The notes: a model not told the origin generated them from the sequence alone. A stretch of 64,000 nucleotides of DNA from Clonostachys chloroleuca (GCA_037952775.1 JBANAY010000004.1:14260001-14324000), one strand, 5' to 3'; positions 22,388 through 34,102 are shown, counted from the first letter of the stretch. Numbers and translations are program-made.

Positions 22388-22689
22388 TTAGCAAGTCTGT
22401 AGGAAAACAGCCGAGTTCGTGGCGCAGTTACAGTCGACATATCCACAGGCCTGCAAGAAATGAGTAAGTTCACAACTCACACAAGTCGATCAAGTAAGGA
22501 GTGTCAATCTACCTCGGCGTGTACGCCCCAGGTGCCAGACCTGCCATCGCCGCAGCCGGATGGGAATTGATATGGGACAGAACAGTCAATCTGGTTGCAG
22601 AAAAAGTCGGCACTGCACTTGACCGCCGCCACGGTGCTCACCATGGACAACGCGGCGAAGGCGGCGTAGATGATTCCGTTGGAGTGCAT
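22388..22689 (-). CDS. Small secreted protein with eight cysteines
   Basis: Two exons, 22689-22513 and 22450-22388, flank a 62-base intron (GTAGAT...TTGCAG, 22451-22512) and give 79 residues. The signal peptide is MHSNGIIYAAFAALSMVSTVAA. The mature peptide of about 57 residues holds eight cysteines (KC, FFC, IDC, GC, AC, VDC, NC and a C-terminal TC), enough for four disulfides. Without splicing the frame ends after five residues more and loses four cysteines, so the cysteine count itself supports the intron. No known family was recognised. The size and pattern fit fungal effector-like or antimicrobial-type secreted peptides; the role is unproven. No paralogue is visible in the window. Confidence 0.7.
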
Positions 22690-24486
22690 GTTGTAGCAAA
22701 TGGCTGATTATTGCGAGTTGTATTTTCAACAAAGCTAGCAATTATGGTCTTGTATAGGTTGAGTGAGAGGGAACTACAACAGTCTTAAAACAAGCTTGGC
22801 AGTATTTATATTATTTTGTCTTGCTACAAACCGTAGCTGTGTAAGCCCAACAACGTCAGTCCACTAAGCGGCTTTGGCATCTATTTACTACCTACCTTCT
22901 TGGGCAATAACATACACAGGAGGATCAATGCGACACTACATGGCTTACAATCCTGTTTCGTACGCAGAACTTAGATCGCAGACCAGGTCTCCCATGTCGT
23001 CTTAAGAATACTTTAGCCAAGATTCCATACAAGCAACTCGATTGAACTTCCTATCCCAAATAGTTTCTTCATGGATAGAAGACAACATCATGTGGAATAA
23101 CTGCGGTAGTCCCATCCCTGACTTGCTTGAGCGGCCTGTTTGACACACCCATACAGCGATCCCTCGAAACAAATGCAACATCGGTCATGGGCGTAATTGA
23201 ACGTCGATCATTGGCCAAAGCTACTTACTGGTAATGGTTACTCTGGTTCTGAAACACTACTTGCAGGTGGCGAATTCCTACATCTTCAATCGCCTTATCA
23301 AGCAGGGGGGCAAAGGGGTTCTAAACTATCACAAAGCAACTTTTCATCTCAATAGACAGTATAAGGCAAAGATTTTATTTCTTGTGAAAGGCGATTTATC
23401 ACGAGCTTTGGAATTATGACTCGGCCCATCGACAGAACTAAATCCTAGGAGTAAGTGAAGGTGGATTATCCCTGCCAGCAGAAGTGAGGTAAGCGGAACT
23501 CAGCTAACCCCCTTCTACACAGCTGACATCTACGGTGCTTTGACTGTTAAGGGTAAGCAGCAGTCGACGGCAATTATCCCTGTTGAAACCGGGGTCTAGA
23601 ATTGGTGGAAAGCAACAATCCCTGCCACAAGAATTGAGGCCTTGACCTGTTGAGTCTTGACTACCAAAGAGAAAGAGGCCGCCAAATGCCCGTCTCCATA
23701 CGTAGTAAGTTCGAAAAATCGTGCTATCGTCTCTTTGTATAAAGAGGAAAATGTCGGCGGCCTCACCATGCGGCGTAGAGACTAGCAAAAACTGGTGATG
23801 ATAATTACCAAGCAAAAGTGCTGGAAACTGAATCAGAATCCAATATGACAAGAACCACAAAGTCAACTCAAGTGAAAGGCTGTCAATAGTGGCATAGATT
23901 GAATCAGGCTCTTAATCAGCTATCTGAATGCTCCAATGCTTGTTGTCGGCGTCTACTTTCGGGCCACTTATACAATGGAAATTTGCGTGTGGCAATGTAG
24001 ATATTCAAGTATATTTGCCACGGTACACCGAGCTAAACAACCAAGCATCAAATAGCCAAAGAATGAATGGCAATATGCAATGCGCTGGGAAGGCTAAAAG
24101 AATTTTCTCGGTAAGATTGATAGCAATGAATTCTGGCCAAGTGCTCTTGTACATGATGTATGCTGAGAAATGCGAAAAGTCTCAAGACTTTGCTAGACAT
24201 CTCATCATTGATTTATTAGACCGTGGACTGGTGAGAGCAGACCTTTCTGGGAAGCTATTTAATCACGTCGTTTCGGAAACATGCTACTGTAACATTTTAT
24301 GGTGTTGATGAGCTTAGAAATTACGGGGAGCATGTCTTACAGTATAATAGCCATAAATAATAACCACAAAATATCAATAATCTGGAAACCTAGATTACAA
24401 GACGATTATTACAAACTGAAAACCCATCCTCCAGCGCGGGATACGAAACTGTAGAACCAAGTGTTTTTCCTACTGTACTACTCAAC
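22690..24486. other. Intergenic with two unassigned frames
   Basis: Minus-strand frame 23504-23866 (120 codons, hydrophobic start, FGGLFLFGSQDSTGQ) and plus-strand frame 23928-24308 (126 codons, KSQDFARHLIIDLLDRGLVRADLSG) are open, but neither shows a domain I recognise or a convincing start context. They could be pieces of unrecognised genes. The rest is AT-rich. Confidence 0.35.
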
Positions 24487-25371
24487 TCAGTGAGAAAGCC
24501 TCTCAACTTCAGCGAGCAGCGTTTTTGCTGCAAGCTTGCCAAGATTGTTTGATGCCAGCGGGGAATCGCCAGTCAAAACAAGCCGATCTCGGTGCGTCGC
24601 GCCGGTGATGTCTTTATTGAGGGGCGTGACACCAAGCTTGCGAAGTCGCTCGCCCACAAACCAAGCCATCTTGCCGGGGATGTACCCAATATCGACGTTG
24701 GCTTCTTTGTCCAGGGAATCCGGGAAGACGTCGATCGAATACCCGTCATATATAAATTTACTGCCCTTGGGCTTACCCACATCGGCGGCGAGCATGCTAG
24801 CAGGGCCGTGGCACAAGGTGATGAAAAAGCGCTGATTGTCATGGGCCCAGCGGAGGACGTTGCCAACGGTTTCCGAGAACGGCACGCCGTTCAACACGCC
24901 ATGCCCGCCGGGGATGAAGACGGCGAGGTATCCAGTGTCCTTGGTGAAGCCCTTGCCCCACACTTCTTGAAGGTTGAGGGGGCTACGGATCTTCTCCTTG
25001 TACTTTTCAAAGATCTGCTTGACAGCTGCGTCCTCTTGCGGGAAGGCCCACATCTCCAGCTTGACTGGGTCTCCCGAGAGCGTCGCAATGTCAATGTCGA
25101 AGCCCGCGGCATCGAGGTGGGCCATTGGCAGAAGCATTTCCACAGGGTGATTCCCCGTGGAGAAGAACTCGCCTCCGGCCATTTTGAGGTACCGCTCCTG
25201 AGTTCCGATGAGGAGAACCTTCCACTTGCCGCCTTTATAGGCATTGGGGTAGTTTGCTCCATCAAAGTCCGTCTTTGGCGAGACATACTTGGTCAGGGAG
25301 AAAGGTGAGGGGAAAAAGGCATTGGCCTCGGCCTGATCTGGGACAGGAGCTTTGTCTGAGGTAGCGGACAT
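24487..25371 (-). CDS. Hsp31/HchA-type DJ-1/PfpI superfamily protein
   Basis: Single-exon gene of 294 residues from the ATG at 25371 ([13 protein letters not shown]); a longer frame to 25428 adds a basic 19-residue leader. It is closest to the long bacterial HchA/Hsp31 type (about 280-290 residues) rather than short DJ-1: the N-terminal extension [18 protein letters not shown] is kept. KWKVLLIGT starts the Rossmann-like core, [11 protein letters not shown] is the conserved loop, and the nucleophile elbow is [11 protein letters not shown] with the active cysteine. Known members act as glutathione-independent glyoxalase (methylglyoxal to D-lactate) and as holding chaperones in the cytosol. The frame is intact with no sign of decay, so it is probably functional in stress defence. 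GC-rich compared with its flanks, as real genes here are. Confidence 0.88.
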   Translation of the reverse strand: MSATSDKAPVPDQAEANAFFPSPFSLTKYVSPKTDFDGANYPNAYKGGKWKVLLIGTQERYLKMAGGEFFSTGNHPVEMLLPMAHLDAAGFDIDIATLSGDPVKLEMWAFPQEDAAVKQIFEKYKEKIRSPLNLQEVWGKGFTKDTGYLAVFIPGGHGVLNGVPFSETVGNVLRWAHDNQRFFITLCHGPASMLAADVGKPKGSKFIYDGYSIDVFPDSLDKEANVDIGYIPGKMAWFVGERLRKLGVTPLNKDITGATHRDRLVLTGDSPLASNNLGKLAAKTLLAEVERLSH

Positions 25372-26352
25372 TGCGAGAATTGGAGCTTTCTTTGAGACTT
25401 GATGGACAAGGTGGGATATATTGTGCAATGTTATAGATTATGACTGAATGCGAATGATGTGTGCGCATGGACTGATTTCAAGTGACGGCATTTATACTAC
25501 CCATCAAGGAATTTTGAGTTTGAGCGGGAGTAATGGTCCAGCTATGATCAGCTATGACGTGTGACTGCAGCGCGGACCAATTAGGTAGCCACCTGAAGAT
25601 CATCCGAATTCTCTATGTTTCAGCTTCAACGGAAGAGGGTCAAAAGAGGCGCTTTAGATTGATAGGATAAGTGATCTAGATCTTTGAATAACCATATATG
25701 TACATATCTAAACGATTCTATAAACGAAGGCTGATTTCCAGGCTTAGGTGATACCAGTATTTGCATCGTCATAAAGAATTTCCGGGATGAGTGCGCGATA
25801 TCATCGGAGGCCTCGGAACAGCTGAGTTCAAGTGGCTTGGTTAGTTCTTATACACTTTCCCTCTACTTAGCTGATCTGTCAAACTGAAAGCGCGATATTT
25901 AATCACAGAGTATAGAATAGTGGAGATAAAGGATTCATAAAAATAACTACCTTTTAACCCCCTAATTTTGTTGTCCAATTTGGAAAACAGACCAAATCAT
26001 ATGACAGATAGGGACTTCAGTGCGAACAACCACGGGGATAGGCGTTTAAAGGCGCGAACCTTTGACTATTGAGCACGGCTACAGCCCTGACTACGTATCT
26101 AGGTCCATTACCGAGCTAACTCTTGAGTCAACGCCAAAGTCGAGGCCCAACTGCGCTGCGTGCTTAACGAGCTGTTGGCCAATCTCATGCTGACCATATA
26201 TACCACCTACTTTCACACATGAACAAGAAAGCACATTGAATCGATATAGTAAGGCAAAAGATTCTAAATTCTGCTAAACCTAGGATCTCAATATAACAAC
26301 CATCACGAGGGCCAGCGGCACCGGCGCACCTAAGGAGAGGATCGTTTTTTTT
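25372..26352. other. Promoter of the Hsp31-like gene and intergenic
   Basis: 25372 to about 25600 is the presumed promoter and leader of the chaperone gene. From there to 26352 the sequence is AT-rich with no supported gene. Confidence 0.4.
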
Positions 26353-26646
26353 TTAATCGTAAGAACGGGGACGAGGACGAGGAGGCCTGTCCTGTCTAAT
26401 CGATCCAGGTCCTCCAGGCATAGCCGGGCGGCCCCGTTTGCTCATCTCGGAGTCACGAGGACGAGGACGAGGAGCCGGAGGTCTGTCTTTTCTAATCGAT
26501 CCGGGCCCCCCAACCATCCGACTGCTCAAATCCTGAGCCTCATCGGTCCTAACAGACAGCTCCTGGGCTTCAGGAGTACAGGTGGCTTACTGAGCGAGGC
26601 TGAGCAGGAGAGTTGCCCCGAGAAAGACTTGTTTGATGCCAGCCAT
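26353..26646 (-). CDS. Secreted Pro/Arg-rich repeat peptide precursor, 83 residues
   Basis: Found by reading the minus strand; it is too short to stand out otherwise. Exon 1 is 26646-26591 and exon 2 is 26548-26353, joined over a 42-base intron (GTAAGC...GTTAG, 26549-26590). Unspliced, the frame hits TAA directly after MAGIKQVFLGATLLLSLAQ; splicing removes this stop and keeps the frame. The signal peptide is followed by TDEAQDLSSRM, then two imperfect repeats of a basic proline-rich unit: GGPGSIR-K-DRPPAPRPRPR and GGPGSIR-Q-DRPPRPRPR, separated by DSEMSKRGRPAMP with one KR dibasic (Kex2-type) site. There is no cysteine. Codons for the two units differ at silent positions, so the repeat is kept at protein level. 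No family was recognised. The RPPxPRPR pattern recalls proline-arginine-rich antimicrobial peptides, but that is only composition. If the 42-base intron is not real, this is a pseudogene. Confidence 0.55.
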
Positions 26647-27912
26647 TTTTGAATTGATAAGAGACTTGGGAGCAAAAAGATGAGTGATCAAAGCCTGCTT
26701 GGTCACTCAAAGAAGAAGAAAGTATATTACAGAAGAGTACAGAAGCGAGAAATGATACAATAAGGAAATAATAAAAAGGGAAAGAAAGCTGAAAGGTTGA
26801 AGATTAGATCAGAGGCAAAGGTAATACCCAAAGATGGCCAACCTTATACATCTTATCCTCACAAGACATTCATAGTATATCTGAATGACTAAGCGGGTTC
26901 AATACTAATTGACACCTTAAGCAGAAGTCACAGGAACTTACTGGGGGCCCGTGCTAGCTGCCTAAAATATATGCCGTCTTATTACAGAGTATTTTCCTAC
27001 TAAACTCCTTGATAAAATAAGCTCATCGTCACGTACCGTGTTTCAGTATGTCCTCTCTAGATATTCCTGCCGAAGGATTTCATCAAAGCTATGCAAGTAG
27101 TAGTGCTGTAGTGTGGGGGAACAGACTACCTACATCAGACATACTGAATAGTCTACTCCACAATGCTTCAAATATTCCCAAAGACATTTTCTATAAGAGA
27201 TATCAAGATAGAAAATTCATTCATTTTCAATGAGTCTAACGACATCGGTATTTTATGAGAAAACCCGATCTACCTGAATATTTGTAAGTCGGATCACGAT
27301 ATGCAAGGGTTTTGATTTTGATCCCAGTCTAGCGTGGTAAGCGGTGATCGATTATGGAAATTACTTCCGCCTTTAAATTGCTCCGGCATTCCCACAGCCT
27401 GAATTTGTGCTTGTAATCCATGCGATACGATACCCCAAATCGAATGCCGAAACTTAAGATACAAAGCCGATGGATGGTTTGGTTACTGGGATCGGTTCCG
27501 TACTCACACACGATGTCTAATCTTAGAACGGTGACCATGGTAGCAGGCTCGAACAAGCCAACCGGTTTCGGTCCCGAGATGTTTTCCTCCATGTCCCTGA
27601 GGGTTTCAGTGCTTACAGCCCTGCCAGCTGATGACGTGACTCTACTAAGCTTATCATGGTCTGATCTTGTGGGAATTGTCATTCATCAGCTGACCGAGTG
27701 AACACACAAAAGCACTCAACCAGGTGGCTTTTAAGAAGCACTATTGTTTATTCATCTATTCCTTTCTTTCGAGGATTGAAGAGATAGCGATAGTTAAGGT
27801 TGATCAACTTGAGGAAGGGAGAAGAGTATACCTACAGGCTATATCTAAAGATTTCCATCCTCCAGCCTAGGTAATAATGCTGTTAAAACTTCTATATCAC
27901 CACACAACCCCT
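26647..27912. other. Intergenic, no gene seen
   Basis: Begins with the upstream region of the Pro/Arg-rich peptide gene. Overlapping frames on both strands at 27329-27701 (about 93 and 117 codons) and one at 27048-27233 have no motif. Otherwise AT-rich. Confidence 0.35.
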
Positions 27913-29041
27913 TCAATGTTTGTCGACAGTACTTCTGTCTTCTGAGGGATATTTTTCATCCAGCTTACCGGTGAGACTATTCATAAGGTTTTCATCCCGA
28001 AAGCTAGAGGCCGAACGATAGGTGATATAGAGAGAGGCCAAAATAATTCCACCAACGAGAAGCAAAACGTAAACTTGGGACCACCATCCGGGTCTGAGAA
28101 TGGTAAAATTACATTTGAGGCGAAAGGACCGATGACAAGGCGGTGCCGCAGAACATGTTCCATAGCGTCAACTGCCCTTGCCACAAGTGACTGATGTTGA
28201 ACAGCCTCCATCCAGATGAAGGCTTCCAGCGAACTGCATCATTCCGTCTTCGAGGCTGGGCTCTATCCTACAGATCACAGGCGGAGACACAAGCTTCCTC
28301 ATTGTCTCGCATGTTCTATCACCAACATAAAGCACATAGCTGATGGCCGATGCTAAAACGTCCTAAAATGGGTCTCAGAATTAGATGTCCTGATAAATGA
28401 GGGACTAGGCCTTGGCGTTGAGAGTATCAACTTACCCCATTAACCTTAGGACTTTGTTTCCAGAGTTGAATAGCGAGAAACAGTTGTATCATGATACAAG
28501 CCGATCCCCAGATGATGCCGCTTGGTGACACATCTGGTATTTCTGACTTCTTGGCCCAACCCCTTAGGAAAATGCCGATGGCGGCGGGAACAAGGTGCAA
28601 CATTGCGGCTCTAAGGTGTCTTGTCTGTAGATAAGAAAAACACAAGACGCAAAACCATACTTCACCTATGATTATCTGGCGATAACATAGTTTATCCGCC
28701 AACAAATCTATTCGAGATTCTTGTTTCCTGTTGTATAATGGTGTCAAAATTCTAGTACTTGGGGCTGTAAAGGTCCAAGAAGACGCCAGCAAGGAAGGCC
28801 ATGTGCCACCTATAAGTAAATATAAGCTTGAATAACAAATCTTGATACGAAACATCTCGTACGTGAAAAGAACCCCGGCTGGACACCTCATCCACCATAA
28901 ACGTTCGAGAATCCCTCTCAGCTTGCACCCCAACGCGCGATGTGTAATGACCGCAATGCCGAAAGCAACATTGAGCGAAAGAAGAAACACAATGAAATAA
29001 ATCCCCCCCCCCCCAAGAAGGTCTGGAATATGGATTTCCAC
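27913..29041 (-). CDS. Multi-pass membrane protein of unknown family, gene model uncertain
   Basis: The main open frame 29041-28427 encodes hydrophobic spans (GIYFIVFLLSLNVAFGIAVIT, IIIGEVWFCVLCFSYLQ, AAMLHLVPAAIGIFL, GIIWGSACIMIQLFLAIQLW). A likely intron (GTAAGT after PKVNG, acceptor TTTTAG near 28366) continues the frame with DVLASAISYVLYVGDRTCETMRKL. Further downstream another open segment, in frame with a stop at 27913, codes a final span (VYVLLLVGGIILASLYITY) and a hydrophilic tail (NSLTGKLDEKYPSEDRST). I could not connect the last segments with one consistent set of introns, so decay or an undetected frameshift is possible. A run of 12 C at 29003-29014 near the start could also hide an indel. 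A segment near 28808-28860 looks like an alternative intron (GTACGA...TTATAG). I do not recognise the family. Confidence 0.4.
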
Positions 29042-30461
29042 TCCATATATGATGATGGGAAGGCAGTGCTCTACCTAAGTGAATTGTGGAATTAGCAGAC
29101 TGAAGCCAGAATTCCACGAGTGCCCAGGTTCATTTTATAGTGGGAGTATCTTCCAATAATAGAATGTGAGCTGGCGTGATATGGAGGCGCAGACTTACAA
29201 ATGTCCCTTCTCAACACAGAGGCAGCCAACGTATTCTCGACATTGGGGAGCGTTTGATTCGAAAATTCCTAGGGTGCCGCCTCAAGTCCCTCCAAATTTG
29301 CGGTGCAGTGACCGAAGTTCGGATAGCTTCACATTCCAGGGGCACAATTGCAGATATAGAAAGGTACGCAGCAATTCACATTTACTCCTAGGTCATGCAG
29401 CCCGTTCCCTTGTCAGAGCCGAGATTTTGGACTTTGATAAATGAGTGCTAGCGAACATGTTAGTCTCACCCAGAAGTAGGCTATTCCATAAAACTATATG
29501 GACAAGAAGCACAACATAGTTCAGTCAAAAATACTGGCTGATATTATACAATGATCGACCAATTCCAAGCACGGAAATAAAAGTTTGTGCGACTAATTCA
29601 TATCATAATTTTGACCTTAACTGATAAAAGAATGATGAAACTTGGAAGATATACATAAGTTAATACAGTAAGCGGACTATCTTTGCTTAGAAAGATAAGA
29701 AATACATAACGAGGAAAGCGTAATGCCAAATTAATTTTCCTATAAGATGGACCTCATTTACTTCATTTTTATGTTGATCTCGAAGGGCTTTGAATCAACA
29801 CCGTCAACTCGAGCCTTTGTGTACGTATGGAATTTTTACATGATGGCTTTTTTTTTTTTAAAACCTAGGCATCTGAGAGTAGGAGCCTAGAACGCTGGTA
29901 GGCCTCCACATGTTCCGAGCTGCATCCTAGTCTCGAGTTTTTCTCTCAGCTATGATTGCGATTCGCGAATCATGTGTGATGCCAGAGTACATGTTTCCTG
30001 TCACAGATTTTAAATCATTGCATTCAACCTGTCAATGCGGTCGAATCTGTTGAGCTAATATAGGTACTTAGCTAGATGACTGTCAGCCTTTGCATCGACA
30101 AATAATAACATGTTTAGAGAGAAGAGTGATATTCGAGCCATAGCTAACTGTGCTAAACGATAATGCGATTCTCTTCTTTTCTTTATGTAATGTAAACAGT
30201 ACCAGCGCCGTTCTACTTGCTAATTGATGATAATCTAATCAAATGATGTAACCCATGCGGAGCGCAGAATAATAAAACGCCCTCAACTTGATATCCTTCC
30301 TGAAGCTTTTGACTTTATCACACCCACCATCATTCCCTCCGAATCAATTCGTTTCCTCATAATATTAAAAGCCAGTGAGCCTGGTCTGTATAGTTCTCCA
30401 GTTTTGTGAAAGACAAACCAGTTCATATTTGGCACAATTTCTCGCCAAACAGAGAGTCAGA
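29042..30461. other. Intergenic, no gene seen
   Basis: AT-rich. Plus-strand frames 29166-29444 have no motif. A T10-11 run lies near 29850. The 3' part (about 30375-30461) is the downstream flank of the UPF0643 gene. Confidence 0.45.
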
Positions 30462-31180
30462 CTACTCCCACTCCGTAATCTCCCATTCATCAACATTATC
30501 GGAGACGGTCAAACGATGCTGATCAATTTTCCAGTAAGCGTACAGCGATCTTGTCGACATGGCAGCTTTTCTATGCGCAGGCCCTCGGCCCCCGGCAATA
30601 GCATCCTCCCGACTTCGCCAGAGGCACGTAGCCAGGTTCGCCAATTGCGAGTCTGGGCTGCCGAACCAGTATCTAGAACGCGAGAAAGGTCAGACATCAC
30701 CATTTTGTCCATCTTGAGGGGCCTTGAAGGAACTTACTTGAGAAAACCTCCACTGGCGATAGCCTCAGCATGGGCGGCCTTGTCCAGCTCGCCCAGGTCC
30801 CCATAATGCGTGTCCGGCTTGATCCGAGACCGGAACGCAACGACGTAGAAACTCGCCTTCTTGAACTCGTTTCCGGATTCCCTGGCGAGGGCTCTCAGCT
30901 CCTCAATCACCTCCGGCCAGTTGAACGACTCCACGTAGGGGGCCGTCGCGTAGTCCTCCCGGACATTTCGCAGCTTCGCCAACGCCCTGGCGAGCAGCGC
31001 GTTCTCGTTGTCGAGGGTGTCGAGGTCCAGGAGATGATCGAACTCCTCGTAGGGCGACTGGACGAGGTAGCGTCCTGCCCGAGGAGGGGTGCCGGGGATG
31101 AGCTCGATCTCAATCTGGGGCTCCTTCTCGCTGGCAAGGGTGAAGTCCACGGGCGCGGACTTGGCGACCTGCACAGACAT
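30462..31180 (-). CDS. UPF0643 family conserved fungal protein
   Basis: Two exons, 31180-30738 and 30672-30462, flank a 65-base intron (GTAAGT...TTCTAG, 30673-30737); GGFLK joins YWFGSPDSQLANLATCLW. The protein has about 217 residues and starts MSVQVAKSAPVDFTLAS. It resembles the fungal UPF0643 group: an acidic N-terminal half with FDHLLDLDTLDNENALLARALAKLRN, a middle FYVVAFRSRIKPDTHYGDLGELDKAAHAEA, and a C-terminus rich in Trp and His (CLWRSREDAIAGGRGPAHRKA). No enzyme activity is known for the group. There is no signal peptide or membrane span. GC-rich and intact, so it is an ordinary core-type gene. The family name is from memory of the motifs, not an alignment. Confidence 0.7.
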
Positions 31181-32623
31181 TTTGATCTCGACTTCGTTCT
31201 TGTCTGAAGTTATTTACGCAGGCTGTTGAATGGCGAAGCACCGTGAGGCACCTTGGAACACTTGAACCCTACGGGAAGGAACTGCTGGTTTGTCGTGTGG
31301 TCTAGGTGAGAGTCTATAAGGCACGAATTTGCGGTTTAAGAAGCGAAGAAAACAAAAACTCAGTAAAAGAGTATTCGAGACCGAGAAGGCGTTCACTTAG
31401 TCGGGCGTGGGTGGATAGCTACGAGTCAGGACAGTATACTCGGCAACCTGCGAGGATCTCGGGGAGAGGATTTCCAATCCCTTTTAACAGACAGGGTGCC
31501 ATGACCGGAAGTCCGCCGGTAGCCGGGCACGAGGGCGAGATTCGTCATTTGGACGCATGGTGCTTGGTCTCTCAGGGTCCTCCCCACTTCGCCCTTGGAC
31601 AATGGCAGTGGCAGCTGAGCACGAATCTTCCTTCGTCGTCTTTGTCAGGCAGAGACAAGACGGTCGAGGCACGGGAAGGGGCAAGGGCAAGGGGCTAGTC
31701 CAGCCTCAAGCGCGGAGCCAAAGGGGAAGACAGATCTAGCACGCAACGAGGAGCCAATCGGAAACGAGTGATTGCCCAATTAGTGCAATGAGGTCGTTGG
31801 CTGCCGTGGTTGCGCAACCGCAGGCGATGAACATCATCATGGGGATGAGGAGGTAATAGTCGCTGGCAGCGGTGAGCCGCGTCTCATTTCCAATATTTGA
31901 GTCCCCAGTCGAATTTCCAAGGCGGACACTAGTTCCATTAACTGATAACGGCTTCTTGTGAGGCCTCTGAAGACAATTCAATCTCTGCTCGTGCTGACTC
32001 AAGCACCATCTCGGCTCGGCTGGGAAAGGGGGCAAGGAAACCCTAATACCTAGACGGAAAACTCTGAGCACCGGGGGATTTGCAATTGACGTTTGGAAAA
32101 CTCCGATGGCGTGCTTATCAGGCGTTTCATGCTGCTATCTATCCGCCAACCGTGGCTTGCATTCCTTGGCTCTGCAATGCGTCAAAAGGATTCCATCACA
32201 CGCTGGTAACTTGCATATGCTTCCACGTCGACGTCCAACTCACCCACCCCCCTGTGGTCGGACGCTGTTCACTCACACACCTGCTATATACACGCAATTG
32301 AAAACATGTGCATTCAAAATGCACCTCGATTGGCTCGTTCGGCCCGGTCATGCTGGGCATCTACCCATGACCAAGGTAGCGATAAACACACAAACCGATG
32401 CAACAAAGCAGCCACTATCGCATGATCTACAGAAGAAAAGGAACCATGTGCTAAATCTCACCGTTTTTCTGCTAAGTATGCAAGATTGACCCAGCCACCA
32501 GTCATCTCTCAGCATTCGTCTGAGTCTTGCCGAGTTCGGGATGATGCCATCACCCTTGTCAAATCCTAATTAGCACGACTCGAAATCCCCGAATCCGGGG
32601 CCGAGAGAGACAGAGAGAGAAGA
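31181..32623. other. Intergenic, no gene supported
   Basis: Contains the upstream region of the UPF0643 gene. The minus-strand frame 31736-32071 (111 codons) and plus-strand frames 32080-32489 lack recognisable motifs. 32580-32623 is the 3' flank of the carrier gene, with a GAGAGA tract near 32605-32620. Confidence 0.4.
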
Positions 32624-33675
32624 TCACAACCCTGCGCTGTCACTCTTGTTGGCCCTCCTCCGGTTCAACCACAGCTTGGCCACGTCGTACGTCCCCAGAT
32701 AGAGCCCGCTCCCCAGCGCAGTCCATCCCGCCCGGAACAGCCCTCCGCGAAAGAACCCGCGAATCCCCCTCTCCCTGTAAACGAGCCGAGTCACCGCCCA
32801 CGCACCCAGCTTAGTCTTCTTCCCTTGTAAACTGTCGTCCCCCCGTCTCTCGCCCGCGGAGAGCATCATCCTCGTCTTGACCACGTCGCTCGGCGTCGTG
32901 ATATACGCGGCCACCGCCCCTGCGCTCCCCGCACTCGCTCCACTGATCACCCCCGTCTCCAGCAGCTGCTGTTCCCTCCTCGATGGCTCGTCTCCACCTC
33001 TTGATGCCCACAGCCTGGCGCGCAGGTGCTCGAACATGGGGAACTGGAGCGCCGTGAAGGGGAGGTTCCGCGCCACGAGGGCCGTGTAGCCCGTGAACAG
33101 CCTCCTCGCAGACCCTTTCCCCGTGCCGAGCATGCGGAATGCCTGTATTGATGTCGAGGAGGACGAGGACGAGGGGGGCTTGTTCGACGCGTTGAGCATT
33201 TGGGCGTTCTGTTTGATGACTTCTGCTGGGGCGATGACGAGGCACGAGGCCATCTCGGCGGTGGCTGAGGCGGCAGCGTGGATGAGCGGCGTCGGGGCGG
33301 AGGGCACGGCTTGGGCAAAGAGGGTTTTGGTGTTCTCGTACGTTGAGAAGAAGAGTCCAGCTGCGAGATTGATTGTGTTTAGCTAGATTAATCGCTGTGA
33401 GGCTGGCGAGCTCACCTGCTGGCACGGTTGCGAGCACGACGCTGCCGATGCCCTGGTAAAGGCCTCGGAAGGCCAATGGCTTCCTCGGAGGGTGTGAGGC
33501 ATCGTGCTTGATGTAGTCTTGGCTCTGGTATCGAGTCTTGATGGTATCTAGGGGATAAACGAGGGCATCGATAGTCAAGGCTGCAAGAGCACCAGCCTGT
33601 ACGAGGGTCAGCAAGGACTGTCTAGCGGGCGGCCGTATTAGAAGGAAAGTAACCGACCGCGTAGATATCTGTCAT
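32624..33675 (-). CDS. Mitochondrial carrier family protein, probably SAM carrier type
   Basis: Inner-membrane solute carrier with three tandem repeats, each with the Px[DE]xx[KR] signature: PLDTIKTRYQSQ, PAEVIKQNAQ and PSDVVKTRMM. These signatures, and LFFSTYE...KTLFAQ after the first repeat, are most like the S-adenosylmethionine carrier (yeast Pet8 type); this assignment is tentative. Likely exons: a short first one from ATG 33675 (MTDIYA), an intron to about 33602 with a weak GTCGGT donor, then AGALAALTIDALVY; a second intron (GTGAGC...TCGCAG) near 33363-33415 joins VPA to AGLFFSTYEN. The last exon runs to 32624 and ends NRRRANKSDSAGL. Total about 305 residues, normal for the family. The frame is intact. 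Confidence 0.85.
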
Positions 33676-34102
33676 GTTTTAAGGAGAAGGCATTTTCTTC
33701 TATGCGTGTAAAATGCAAAACAGAGCCCAGAGACATCGGGGGTGACAGAAAGCTGCAATTTCCGGTCACTGAAAATCGCATGTTGGACAAGTTGTAGATA
33801 GATGACATCATGACGACGATCCCAGGCCACAGCTAACTCTATGTTTCTGCACTTCAATTGAGTCCAATCGAAATCCGTGAGATGATGGAAAGAGAAATCA
33901 ATTAATAGAAAATGTTCGATGTCCTGAAAGTAAATGGCCATCAACCATGGGCGTGATTGGAGGATCAGCACCACTCTCCAACAATATCAGGACAGACATA
34001 CAATGCTGGCCTCAAGCCATCCAACCCTTCCAACACCACTTCCCATTCTTACAGTCCCTATTTAAATAACTACAGGACGAGGTAATATCATGTAGCCACC
34101 CA
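33676..34102. other. Intergenic between carrier and DUF3632 genes
   Basis: Upstream region of the carrier gene and downstream flank of the DUF3632 gene. The frame 33672-33974 (minus) has no motif and overlaps the carrier start. Nothing else is seen. Confidence 0.45.

Noticed and set aside
23504..24308. Two open frames of 120 and 126 codons
   Set aside because: No signal for splicing, no family, no coding bias obvious by eye; kept only as a remark in the intergenic entry.
24592..25308. A 238-codon open frame on the plus strand opposite the Hsp31-like gene
   Set aside because: It is a mirror of the GC-rich codon use of the real gene and has no domain; the minus strand encodes a complete Hsp31 with active-site motif.
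26587..26589. The TAA after the signal peptide as proof of a pseudogene
   Set aside because: A GTAAGC...GTTAG intron removes it in frame; not proven because the intron has only 42 bases, so the doubt is kept in the entry.
29003..29014. C12 run as part of a regulatory structure
   Set aside because: A single homopolymer without partner repeats is more simply slippage; it is noted only as a possible indel site.
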